Origin: Apilactobacillus apinorum
GTDB lineage: Bacteria > Bacillota > Bacilli > Lactobacillales > Lactobacillaceae
Direction: 5' to 3'
Assembly: GCF_001281175.1 (NCBI RefSeq)
Contig: NZ_KQ440395.1
Location: forward strand, 269,593-333,592
Length of the DNA stretch: 64,000 nucleotides
The notes under the pieces are model-generated. The model did no database searches. It worked only from the letters and a program-made list of their open reading frames with translations, and was not told the origin of the DNA. Positions within the stretch are counted from its first letter, which is position 1; every line of letters begins with the position of its first letter. The position numbers were made by a program, and so were the translations under genes. This document shows, in pieces, positions 57,192 to 64,000 of this stretch.

Positions 57192-58979
57192 TTGCAACGA
57201 AAGCACGCTAATATCATTAGTAAGATACATAATAGTCGATTATTCCCGTTGCTAATTTTCGTATTGGTTGGCTTACTTGTCTTGAGTAAGGTCATTTTTA
57301 ATCATTCATTGATTTTAGGTCATGATTCTCTATTTCATTTTAATCGATTCCTGGATGCTGAAGAACAATTAAGAACTGGTAAATTCAATTATTTTCAAAT
57401 GAATTATGGATTTAATCAGACTGGTCGAATTGTTAACGCCCTTTATGGACCCTTTGTCGCATATATTAGTGGGGCATTGTTATTAGTAAGTCCTAACTGG
57501 TATATTTTTGAATTAATTGATGTCATGTTAGTGATGTTAGTGGCGGCTTTTGGAATGTATTGGGTTTGTAAAGTCAATAAAGTTATCCGTGGATATGCGA
57601 TAATTGTCTCAGTCATGTACATGATTGGTTCTTCTGTCATTTCATGGGTTAATACGCAACAATTCACAGGTGTGGGTGCAGCTGTGTTACCATACTTGTT
57701 TGTTGCAATCTCACTAACACTTAGAAGATTAAAAGTTCCAGTGATTGGATTATCAATCGCGATGGCTATTTTGGTTCAGACTCATATGATCACTAGTATG
57801 ATGGGCTTTTTAGCGTTAGTACCAATTTTTACGGTTGCATTGATCAAGACCGAAGATAAATTCAAGATGGTGATTAGTTCATTTGTTGCTGCACTAATTA
57901 CATTAGCGTTAACCGCTAATGTTTGGGGTGCTTTACTATCAGTATTTAGCAATAATCATTTAATTCCGGCATTTTCGACCGTTGATATGGGTCAATATGG
58001 GTTTATTTTTAATCTTTATTCATTTGAGATGATTATTAAGCCAATGGAATTAATTGTATTTGTATACGTGATTGCGTACGTCTTAATTAAGTGGAATACA
58101 TTAGATTATGTTCTTAAGACATATGCTTTAGTGGGTGGTTTCTTCTTATGGGTATCAACTAATTTATTCCCATGGCGTATTTTACAAGGTTTAATTCCAG
58201 AATTAAGTACCTACTTACAATTCCCTAAGCGATTTGCAGTATTGGCATTCGTACTGCTCTTTCTATCATTTGGAATCATTTTGACTAATGATAAGAAGGC
58301 GCTATCACTTAAATGGCTACACTTTGAAGGACCAGACTATCGTTATGCATTCATATTTTTATTACTAGCTACAATGATAGGAACAAACATATGGGTGTTG
58401 AATTTTAAAATTGCTACTGTTGATAGTATGCGTCAAAGTAATGACTTTCAAGTGCCAATTGAACATACGGTGAGTCACGTTAATCGTAATAAGCGAACGT
58501 ATTATCAAGATTTTTATGGATCAGATAAGAAGGCCTTAGTAGATGACTTGAGTAAAGTGGTTCCAGATTATTTACCAGCAACTCAAAAAGTTAACTATAA
58601 AAACTATGGAGATTATCATCCATACGCAAATACCTATCAACAATTAGATAAACAAAATTACCGCATTAAGGGTGGATTTAAGAAGACTGTTAATTCTGAT
58701 GGATCACTAACGGTTACTTGGAAGAATCTTCATAAAAAAGCGCGTAATTACCAGGTGCCAGTGGTAGCATATGCTTCCACTCAATTAACGTTAAATGGTA
58801 AGACAACCATTCCGGTTCGCCAAACTCCTGTTGGTGCCGTTGTAATTAAAGCTAACCCTGGCAAAAATAGTTTGAATGTTAGCTATTATATTGGCTGGGC
58901 GATGAAATCTTTATTTGCTTTAACAATTATTAGTTGGATTTTAGTTATTGGGATTTCATTAATTAGAATATGGTTTTAA
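57192..58979 (+). CDS. Large membrane protein, GT-C/YfhO-like paralogue (595 aa)
   Basis: GGAGGAG lies six bases before the TTG at 57,192; an ATG at 57,144 would add 16 residues with no ribosome binding site and overlap the promoter. The layout matches the gene just upstream: GHDSLFHFNRFLDAE in the first outer loop, FNYFQMNYGFNQTGRI, about a dozen membrane helices, LQFPKRFAVLAFVL near residue 345, a soluble beta domain (YQVPVVAYASTQLTLNGK) and a final membrane helix. It is probably a tandem duplication that has diverged, with its own promoter. The substrate is unknown. Confidence 0.78.
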   Translation: MQRKHANIISKIHNSRLFPLLIFVLVGLLVLSKVIFNHSLILGHDSLFHFNRFLDAEEQLRTGKFNYFQMNYGFNQTGRIVNALYGPFVAYISGALLLVSPNWYIFELIDVMLVMLVAAFGMYWVCKVNKVIRGYAIIVSVMYMIGSSVISWVNTQQFTGVGAAVLPYLFVAISLTLRRLKVPVIGLSIAMAILVQTHMITSMMGFLALVPIFTVALIKTEDKFKMVISSFVAALITLALTANVWGALLSVFSNNHLIPAFSTVDMGQYGFIFNLYSFEMIIKPMELIVFVYVIAYVLIKWNTLDYVLKTYALVGGFFLWVSTNLFPWRILQGLIPELSTYLQFPKRFAVLAFVLLFLSFGIILTNDKKALSLKWLHFEGPDYRYAFIFLLLATMIGTNIWVLNFKIATVDSMRQSNDFQVPIEHTVSHVNRNKRTYYQDFYGSDKKALVDDLSKVVPDYLPATQKVNYKNYGDYHPYANTYQQLDKQNYRIKGGFKKTVNSDGSLTVTWKNLHKKARNYQVPVVAYASTQLTLNGKTTIPVRQTPVGAVVIKANPGKNSLNVSYYIGWAMKSLFALTIISWILVIGISLIRIWF

Positions 58980-58982
58980 ATC

Positions 58983-59012
58983 AAGATTAACCGTTGATGG
59001 TTAATCTTTTTT
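58983..59012. terminator. Bidirectional terminator
   Basis: AAGATTAACC and GGTTAATCTT flank GTTGAT, with a T run on the plus strand. It overlaps the end of the convergent minus-strand gene. Confidence 0.85.
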
Positions 59013-59723
59013 ATTTGGTTGTGTAGATAAATATATTTCTTGAGAGAGATAGTAAATGACGTTTTTATAATTATCCTCTGTAAATCCATAACGACATGCA
59101 GGATCATTGCTTGGATTATTACTAATGGATTTTCCGACTTCAGCAGAAATTAAATTAAAATGATTACGTATATCAAGTATGAAAAGCTGAATTTTTTGAA
59201 TGTCACTGAATTTCTTTTTTAAATAAGATGGTCGTTCATTGACTTTAATGTAAATGTTCTCGTCGGGAGTATAGAGAAAGACACTATTCGACTGACGACC
59301 ACTAACGGTGTAATCTACTAAATTAGTATTAATCCACGAATGATACCTTGAATTATTGCGGGATTGAAGAGGTAGCAAGGATGCTTTAGAGTGTATGATT
59401 GGTCGTTTATTACTAATCAATAGTTCATTACAAATGCTATTGCATAGCTTATCGTTTAGAAAACATTCTTTTTCTAATTGATGGTTAATTATGGTAGTCG
59501 TTGAATCGTATAATTGGTAGCAATTCATATTTTTTTCGATTACTAATGTGGCATATCTTTTAGACTGTCTTGATATATCGACGAGCATTAATAAGTTTGA
59601 CCAGTTAACGTTGCGACTTTTAAATTTATGATTAACGTATTTCATCGGGAGATGATCAATATCGATGCAATCAATTCCGTCAATTGTCTTAATAGCTGCT
59701 GGGTTTAGATTAGTTTTATACAT
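59001..59723 (-). CDS. Hypothetical protein (240 aa), partner of the SGNH hydrolase gene
   Basis: The start at 59,723 (MYKTNLNPAAIKTIDG) has AAAGGAG seven bases upstream. A longer reading from 59,858 would overlap the neighbouring gene. There is no signal peptide or membrane helix. Residues include IDCIDIDHLPMKYVNHKF, SRQSKRYATLVIEKN and a C-terminal NNPSNDPACRYGFTEDNYKN. I recognise no family. Codon use is AT-rich and unlike the surface genes. Its ribosome binding site can pair with a complementary stretch 44 bases upstream, see the inverted repeat at 59,729. Confidence 0.65.
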   Translation of the reverse strand: MYKTNLNPAAIKTIDGIDCIDIDHLPMKYVNHKFKSRNVNWSNLLMLVDISRQSKRYATLVIEKNMNCYQLYDSTTTIINHQLEKECFLNDKLCNSICNELLISNKRPIIHSKASLLPLQSRNNSRYHSWINTNLVDYTVSGRQSNSVFLYTPDENIYIKVNERPSYLKKKFSDIQKIQLFILDIRNHFNLISAEVGKSISNNPSNDPACRYGFTEDNYKNVIYYLSQEIYLSTQPNKKD

Positions 59724-59728
59724 AAAAA

Positions 59729-59787
59729 AACTCCTTTCCAGTAATTGATAACATGTAAATGCTAAGTTACCAAATTGAGAAGGAGTT
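59729..59787 (-). promoter_or_regulatory. Inverted repeat that covers the ribosome binding site of the 240-residue gene
   Basis: On the minus strand AACTCCTT (59,787-59,780) is complementary to AAGGAGTT (59,736-59,729), which contains the ribosome binding site and runs into T7. The same stem could act as an intrinsic terminator or mask translation. The loop is 43 bases. Confidence 0.45.
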
Positions 59788-59799
59788 CTTAAGAAATTC

Positions 59800-60399
59800 T
59801 TAATTATTTTGAATAAAATCACCGATGTAAAAGGCAAGACGACGATAAGTGTATGCATTTGGGTGAACGTGTTGATCTTGATACATGTCTTTAAAATTAA
59901 AGTCAGTGATAAATTCTGTGTGATAATGACGCCAATCTATGTATGGAATTTGAAAGGCAGAATAAATTGTACTTAATTTATCTAATAAGTCATTGAAAGT
60001 ATAATCAGCATATCTCACAACATCATTTGCATTTTTACCAGAATCGTATCGTGGTAATGGTAGTGAAGCATATATTTTACTGCATGGATGTGTGCTGATT
60101 AGGCGTCTTACTATCGAAGTCATTTTTGATACGATATCAATTAATGGGACATCTAGGTGTCCATAATCATTAGTTCCAATCATAAGAATGATTACGTCAT
60201 ATCGACTATCTTTTATGTTTTCAATTTGTTGTTCTAAATCATTAAAAATAGTGGCACCATTTAAGCCTAGGTTAACTACTGAAGCATCATAATACTTTGA
60301 TAAATATTGGGGATAGTTGTAACGTAGATTTGCGGTTCCATCAAATCCTCTTGTAATGGAATCACCTAAGGCGGCGATTCGTTTGTTTTTTAAGTCCAT
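59800..60399 (-). CDS. SGNH/GDSL hydrolase (199 aa)
   Basis: I chose the ATG at 60,399 (MDLKNKRIAALGDS) with GGAG eight bases upstream; the longer frame from 60,477 adds 26 residues with no binding site. Block I is ALGDSITRG with catalytic Ser14, block II NLGLNGATI (oxyanion Gly), block III MIGTNDYG (Asn of GTND), and the last block is QDQHVHPN near residues 174-181 with the catalytic His. No signal peptide is present, so it acts in the cytoplasm. It is probably an esterase or lipase-like acyl hydrolase; the substrate is unknown. The 240-residue unknown gene follows 76 bases downstream. Confidence 0.87.
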   Translation of the reverse strand: MDLKNKRIAALGDSITRGFDGTANLRYNYPQYLSKYYDASVVNLGLNGATIFNDLEQQIENIKDSRYDVIILMIGTNDYGHLDVPLIDIVSKMTSIVRRLISTHPCSKIYASLPLPRYDSGKNANDVVRYADYTFNDLLDKLSTIYSAFQIPYIDWRHYHTEFITDFNFKDMYQDQHVHPNAYTYRRLAFYIGDFIQNN

Positions 60400-60482
60400 C
60401 GAATCATCTCCGAGATAAGTATGATAAAAATATATACATATTATATAATATGTGACTAAATTTACAAAATGAATCATTTAAA

Positions 60483-60511
60483 TTGAAAAAAAGTAATTTA
60501 ATTGTTAATAT
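60483..60511 (+). promoter_or_regulatory. Promoter of the candidate RNA at 60,518
   Basis: TTGAAA (60,483), 17 bases, TAATAT (60,506), inside a 455-base gap between divergent genes. Confidence 0.55.
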
Positions 60512-60517
60512 AGTAAT

Positions 60518-60700
60518 ATAAATATCAATGGAAGAGGTAATTTACCAAGCGATAGAATACTCTGATTATCCAATGCGCCGAGATACTTAGGTATCAAAGA
60601 ACACTACGAGGCGGATAAATAACAAATTACTGGATATTTAACATTTTTTCTTCCTTTGGGGCGCAGGGACTTGCTAGTGATAGTGCAGTCTCTATTTTTT
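60518..60700 (+). ncRNA. Candidate structured RNA with its own promoter and terminator (about 180 nt)
   Basis: Nested stems: AAATATC/GATATTT (60,520 and 60,633), GTAATTT/AAATTAC (60,537 and 60,624), TTATC/GATAA (60,566 and 60,614), CGCC/GGCG (60,576 and 60,610) and hairpin GATAC-TTAG-GTATC (60,582-60,595). GGAAGA in the first internal loop can pair with TCTTCC at 60,649, a pseudoknot-like contact. A terminator closes it. The build is riboswitch-like or 6S-like in size, but I match no known family. Confidence 0.45.
60666..60700 (+). terminator. Intrinsic terminator of the candidate RNA
   Basis: GGGACTTGC and GCAGTCTC pair imperfectly across an 11- to 12-base loop, followed by a T run. Confidence 0.7.
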
Positions 60701-60750
60701 TGCAATTATTTAATATATAATGAAGTTCCTTGGCAGGGGCAACATGAATT

Positions 60751-60788
60751 AGACGAATCTATCTTAGTTGATTAGATTCGTCTTTTTT
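60751..60788 (+). terminator. Second intrinsic terminator before the DeoB-like gene
   Basis: AGACGAATCTA and its full complement flank an 11-base loop, followed by T's. Between it and the terminator at 60,700 lies a short segment with GTTCC/GGGGCAAC that may belong to a second small transcript. Confidence 0.88.
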
Positions 60789-60792
60789 AATA

Positions 60793-60820
60793 TTGACAGC
60801 ATTAGTGTTTATGATATACT
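60793..60820 (+). promoter_or_regulatory. Promoter of the DeoB-like / nupC unit
   Basis: TTGACA (60,793), 16 bases, TATACT (60,815), 34 bases before the ATG. It is a near-consensus site. Confidence 0.78.
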
Positions 60821-60854
60821 TTTTTGTTAATGAAGAAATTAAGGAGGCACTAAA

Positions 60855-61670
60855 ATGACACACAAGCGAATGATTATTTTGGATATCGCTTCACTAGGTA
60901 TTGGTGAGGCTCCTGATGCTAATCGTTTTAATTCTGTTGGTGCCGACACATTAGGCCATGTTGCTGACAAAGGGCTTAGTGTTCCTAATTTGATCGATTT
61001 AGGATTAGGTAACATTCGTTGGGACAACGAATTAGCTACCGTTCCACAAAATGACGCACCCCGTGCTTTCTTTGGTAAAATGGTGCCTAACGTAGCTTCA
61101 TACAAGGGTAGTGCTACTTATCGTGAAATGTTCGATTATACTACTGATGCCCGTACTGTCTCTGTAATGGACTTAATGGCCGAACAGAATATGGATGTAT
61201 CAATTATTTCAAGCTTTACTAATTATCTAGAAAAACAGGACGAAATCTCAACGCTCCAAGTTCCTAGTGATAGTAAAGCTTTTGTTGAATTATCAGCTAA
61301 AATGAGAACACAAAAAGATGGTTTAATATACTGCCAAGTTCCAGAAGTTCACATTTTAGCAAAAGCTAGAAATTGTTTTGGATATGCGGAACAATTAAAC
61401 AAAGTAGATGAAACAATTGGTAAGATTGTTGAAAGACTTCGAGACACAGATTTATTGTTAATTTTATCGTCTGAAGCAATCGACCCATCAATGGAAATTA
61501 AGATTTCTCGTGAATACTTACCGCTATTAGTTTTTAATCCAAACCAAGAAGTCGGTAAATCACTTGGCATTAAGCGCTCATTGGGGGCAGTTGGAAATGC
61601 GATTGCAGCATATTTTGACTTAGATGAGGGGAAACAAAATAAGCCAAACTTTATTAACGAGGTTCTATAA
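60855..61670 (+). CDS. Phosphopentomutase-like protein lacking metal ligands (probable pseudoenzyme, 271 aa)
   Basis: AAGGAGG lies just before the ATG. The start (LGIGEAPDANRF, ADTLGHVADKGLSVPNLIDL, GLGNI) and end (DLLLI, REYLPLLVFNP, then FINEVL) align clearly with DeoB, which converts ribose-1-phosphate to ribose-5-phosphate. DeoB is normally about 390 residues, so about 120 are missing, fitting loss of the cap domain. The Mn ligands are replaced: DSVGIG reads ASLGIG (Ala12), TADHGND reads LSSEAID, the TDHTRE block reads KISRE, and KDTMTGHWE with the phospho-Thr reads KGSATYREM. Catalysis by the known mechanism is therefore unlikely. The frame is intact, with a strong promoter and binding site, so it is kept for some other role. 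nupC follows 88 bases on. Confidence 0.82.
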   Translation: MTHKRMIILDIASLGIGEAPDANRFNSVGADTLGHVADKGLSVPNLIDLGLGNIRWDNELATVPQNDAPRAFFGKMVPNVASYKGSATYREMFDYTTDARTVSVMDLMAEQNMDVSIISSFTNYLEKQDEISTLQVPSDSKAFVELSAKMRTQKDGLIYCQVPEVHILAKARNCFGYAEQLNKVDETIGKIVERLRDTDLLLILSSEAIDPSMEIKISREYLPLLVFNPNQEVGKSLGIKRSLGAVGNAIAAYFDLDEGKQNKPNFINEVL

Positions 61671-61691
61671 TAAAAGTAACTTGAAAGGGGT

Positions 61692-61701
61692 GTTGCGCAA
61701 C
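61692..61701. repeat. Short palindrome between the DeoB-like gene and nupC
   Basis: GTTGCGCAAC is a perfect 10-base palindrome in the 88-base gap. It may be chance or a minor operator. Confidence 0.3.
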
Positions 61702-61758
61702 TAAAATAAGCTATTTGTCACTATATTTTTTGTCGCAGAGAAAGGATTAGAATTAAAT

Positions 61759-63006
61759 ATGTATTTATTAGTTAATATCTTAGGAATTATTGTATTTCTA
61801 GGAATCGCGGTTTTATTTTCAAAAAACAAGAAGGAAATTAAATGGCGCTCAGTTATAACCGTTTTAGTAGTAAACTTATTGATTGCATACTGTTTAACAG
61901 AATTTTCATGGGGTCGTGCAGCTGTTGAAGCCGCTGCCAACGGATTCACAGCATTAGTTGAAGTTGCCTACCAAGGAATTGCATTTGCTTTACCAAGTTG
62001 GGTACACGTTAAGTCAATGGACTTTGTAACATCAGCACTTCTTCCTATTTTATTAATTGTTCCAGTGTTTGATATTTTAACTTACATTGGAGTCCTACCA
62101 TGGATCATCAAGTGGGTAGGTAAAGGATTGGCTTACATAACTGGCCAACCTAAATTTGAATCATTCTTCGCTGTTGAAATGATGTTTTTAGGTAATACTG
62201 AAGCACTTGCTGTTTCAACTCTACAATTAAAACAAATCTCAGCAGTTAGAAACGTTGTTATTGCTATGATGTCAATGTCATGTGTTACTGCATCAATCCT
62301 TGGTGCATATACACAAATGGTTCCAGGTCAATACGTATTGACTGCCGTTCCATTGAACATCTTAAATGCCGTTATTATTACTAGCATTTTAATGCCAACT
62401 ACTGTTACTCCAGAAGAAGACACTATCGCTAAATTAGGTAGTTCAGCTTCGACTGCAGAAGTGGCTGTTGGTGAAAACCCAGTAAACGATGAAGAAGCTA
62501 AGAAAGAACCATTCTTCTCATTCTTAGGTGATTCAATTCTAGGTGCCGGTAAATTAATCTTAATCATCACTGCTAATGTTATTGCATTCGTTGCTTTAGC
62601 TGCATTGATTGACAAGATCTTAGGCGCAATCAACCCTAGTTTATCTCTAGAACACATTCTAGGAATCATTATGTTCCCATTCGCATGGTTAATGGGTTCA
62701 GACGTACACACTGCTTTTGACTTTGCTCAAAACATGGGTACTAAGTTAGTAACTAATGAATTTGTGGTTATGGGTAAAGTATCTCCACACATCTCCTCAT
62801 ACGCACCTCACTACCGTGCTCAATTAACAGTCTTCCTTACTTCATTTGCTAACCTTTCTACAGTAGGAATGATTATCGGTGCGTTTAAAGGTATCGTTAA
62901 TAGAGAAGTAAACAACGCTATTTCCAAGAGTGTTGGTTACATGATTCTATCAGGTATTTTAGTATCACTAATGTCTGCTGGAATCGTGGGACTATTTGTT
63001 TGGTAA
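61759..63006 (+). CDS. nupC: NupC-type concentrative nucleoside transporter (CNT family)
   Basis: The 415-residue membrane protein matches the CNT family, which imports nucleosides with protons or sodium. Motifs include TSALLPILLIVPVFDILTYI, FESFFAVEMMFLGNTEALAV, the long core FPFAWLMGSDVHTAF, KLVTNEFVVM and LTSFANLSTVGMIIGA. About ten membrane helices fit the family. AAAGGA lies about 12 bases before the ATG, a little far. It shares a likely transcript with the phosphopentomutase-like gene, fitting nucleoside salvage. A short acidic loop (SSASTAEVAVGENPVNDEEA) lies at about residues 229-248. Confidence 0.92.
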   Translation: MYLLVNILGIIVFLGIAVLFSKNKKEIKWRSVITVLVVNLLIAYCLTEFSWGRAAVEAAANGFTALVEVAYQGIAFALPSWVHVKSMDFVTSALLPILLIVPVFDILTYIGVLPWIIKWVGKGLAYITGQPKFESFFAVEMMFLGNTEALAVSTLQLKQISAVRNVVIAMMSMSCVTASILGAYTQMVPGQYVLTAVPLNILNAVIITSILMPTTVTPEEDTIAKLGSSASTAEVAVGENPVNDEEAKKEPFFSFLGDSILGAGKLILIITANVIAFVALAALIDKILGAINPSLSLEHILGIIMFPFAWLMGSDVHTAFDFAQNMGTKLVTNEFVVMGKVSPHISSYAPHYRAQLTVFLTSFANLSTVGMIIGAFKGIVNREVNNAISKSVGYMILSGILVSLMSAGIVGLFVW

Positions 63007-63027
63007 AATAGATTTAATAATAACTAT

Positions 63028-63056
63028 AAAAAGACAGCGCACGCTGTCTTTTTTGT
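63028..63056 (+). terminator. Intrinsic terminator of nupC
   Basis: AAGACAGC pairs with GCTGTCTT around GCAC, with A and T runs on both sides. Confidence 0.92.
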
Positions 63057-63114
63057 TTCCTTAAATTAGTGAATTTTTTTGGATATTGTAGTGACTAAAT
63101 AACCCGATTTTGGT

Positions 63115-63120
63115 TATAAT
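63115..63120 (+). promoter_or_regulatory. -10 box of rsmG
   Basis: TATAAT, 95 bases before the chosen start. A partial -35 (TGACTA, 63,092) lies 17 bases upstream. Confidence 0.5.
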
Positions 63121-63179
63121 GGAGAAGTATATGTTTCATCATTGTAAAAGAAGAAAATTTCATGTAAAGTATAGATATA

Positions 63180-63200
63180 TGTGAAACATCGTGTTTCACA
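63180..63200. promoter_or_regulatory. Inverted repeat made of parS-like half-sites before rsmG
   Basis: TGTGAAACA, TCG, TGTTTCACA is a perfect nine-base inverted repeat that ends one base before the GTAGGAGG binding-site stretch. The arms contain GTGAAACA and TGTTTCAC, the two halves of the parS sequence, in swapped order. Another TGTTTCA lies at 63,132. Confidence 0.5.
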
Positions 63201-63214
63201 GTAGGAGGATTTGT

Positions 63215-63952
63215 ATGAATCCAGAAGAATTTAAGACAGAATTAGCTAAACACAATATCGAATTAAGCGACGAACAAATGCAACAATTTGCTACATATTA
63301 TGAAATGCTAGTGGCAACTAATGAACACGTGAACTTAACTACGATTGTCGATCGTGACGAAGTGTATTTAAAGCATTTCTTTGACTCCATTACACCAGCT
63401 TTTTATGCCGATGAATTGAGAACAGAAGAATTAACACTTTGCGATGTGGGAGCTGGAGCTGGTTTTCCATCGATTCCACTAAAGATTGCCTTTCCCAATT
63501 TAAGGGTAACGATTATTGATTCATTAAATAAGCGCATTAACTTTTTAGATGAGCTAGTCACTAAATTGGGCTTGGACCATGTTCAATTGCACCATGCGCG
63601 TGCAGAAGAATTTGGCGGTAAGAAGTCCACATATCGTGAACAATTCGATTTAGCAACTGCCCGTGCAGTAGCTAGAATGAGTGTTTTAGCTGAACTTTGT
63701 TTACCACTGGTTAAAGTTGGCGGTAAGATGATTGCACTGAAAGCATCACAAGCCAAAAATGAAATCTCTGATGGCAAGAGCGCGATTACTACTTTAGGTG
63801 GTAAATTACTATCAGATGATGAATTTAATCTACCAGTTTCTAATGATCCACGAAATATGGTAATTTTAGAAAAAGTGAAAGCAACACCTAAGCAATACCC
63901 AAGAAAAGCAGGAACACCTAACAAGAAACCAATTGGTTCCAATAACAACTAG
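63215..63952 (+). CDS. rsmG: 16S rRNA (guanine-N7) methyltransferase RsmG
   Basis: GTAGGAGG precedes the ATG at 63,215; the longer GTG frame from 63,191 overlaps the inverted repeat and is rejected. The 245-residue protein has the RsmG/GidB layout: NEHVNLTTIVDRDEVYLKHF, a SAM site DVGAGAGFPSIPLKI near residue 77, IDSLNKRINFLDEL, and DLATARAVARMSVLAELC. It would methylate G527 of 16S rRNA. The basic tail (about 225-245) is typical. It is followed 18 bases on by parA, which fits an origin-proximal rsmG-par locus. Confidence 0.95.
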   Translation: MNPEEFKTELAKHNIELSDEQMQQFATYYEMLVATNEHVNLTTIVDRDEVYLKHFFDSITPAFYADELRTEELTLCDVGAGAGFPSIPLKIAFPNLRVTIIDSLNKRINFLDELVTKLGLDHVQLHHARAEEFGGKKSTYREQFDLATARAVARMSVLAELCLPLVKVGGKMIALKASQAKNEISDGKSAITTLGGKLLSDDEFNLPVSNDPRNMVILEKVKATPKQYPRKAGTPNKKPIGSNNN

Positions 63953-63970
63953 ACGATAGGAGGGGTTTTC

Positions 63971-64000
63971 ATGGCACACGTCATATCTTTAGCTAACCAA
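63971..64000 (+). CDS. parA: ParA/Soj chromosome-partitioning ATPase (first 10 codons only)
   Basis: AGGAGG lies seven bases before the ATG. The ten visible residues, MAHVISLANQ, match the start of ParA/Soj, which continues with a deviant Walker A loop in known homologues. The gene runs off the window. It lies 18 bases after rsmG with no noc gene between them. Confidence 0.8.
   Translation, partial: MAHVISLANQ

Noticed and set aside
59724-59858. Upstream extension of the 240-residue gene to 59,858
   Set aside because: It would overlap the SGNH hydrolase gene, begins without a binding site, and the internal ATG at 59,723 has a strong one.
60518-60700. Assignment to 6S RNA, T-box, lysine, purine, TPP, SAM-I, FMN or ydaO families
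   Set aside because: Size or layout is partly suggestive but none of the conserved sequence cores I know for these classes is present.
60720-60752. Ten-codon leader peptide frame MKFLGRGNMN
   Set aside because: No ribosome binding site before the ATG, and the segment is better explained as RNA structure before a terminator.

Overview
The window comes from a low-GC Gram-positive bacterium of the family Lactobacillaceae. It is most like the fructophilic, bee-associated Apilactobacillus (A. kunkeei) group. That call is inferred from gene content and was not checked by a search. The pointers are neighbouring giant genes for secreted proteins, S-layer-type secreted proteins, a GH68 fructansucrase, ElaA and RlmCD-type genes, and rsmG-parA at the right edge, which suggests a place near the replication origin. 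I recall that A. kunkeei genomes have been reported to carry clustered giant genes and to keep secreted-protein genes near the origin, so the cluster may not be new at species level. Its function is unknown to me.

Region 1 (1-37,125) is almost entirely three giant co-directional genes. Giant A is cut by the left edge and has at least 3,145 residues, with about 24 helical Tyr/Ala/Gly-rich repeats. Giant B has 5,842 residues: a signal peptide, a beta-helix-like domain and a very long series of beta-rich composite repeats. Giant C has about 3,214 residues: a signal peptide, six beta repeats and about 2,200 residues of Ser/Ala/Gln-rich putative coiled coil. All three end in the same basic wall-binding-type modules (SLAP/DUF5776-like) and none has an LPXTG anchor. 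Convergent to them lies a two-gene operon for DUF1975-type glycosyltransferases (37,175-40,317), plausible O-glycosylation enzymes for the serine-rich surface protein.

Region 2 (40,490-49,310) holds a small secreted protein with the same C-terminal module, a membrane-anchored fructansucrase with an inserted helical segment, an RlmCD-type methyltransferase with a small membrane protein, a secreted propeller-like protein with a Lys-rich coiled-coil insertion, an ElaA acetyltransferase, and a ComX-like sigma factor followed by a DUF1659/DUF2922 pair. Several perfect palindromes sit in the sigma module.

Region 3 (49,393-58,979) has a LysR regulator, two S-layer-type paralogues (the first with two good promoters) separated by two small unknown genes, a secreted EndA-like nuclease, and two paralogous large membrane proteins of GT-C/YfhO type.

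Region 4 (59,001-64,000) has an SGNH hydrolase with an unknown partner gene, a 455-base gap holding two terminated RNA candidates, a phosphopentomutase-like gene that has lost its metal-binding residues, a NupC-type nucleoside transporter, rsmG, and the first ten codons of parA. As a whole the window reads as an envelope and surface-adhesion district that joins the chromosome-partitioning locus on the right. Nearly every transcription unit ends in a clear intrinsic terminator. I saw no tRNA, rRNA, insertion sequence or CRISPR array.
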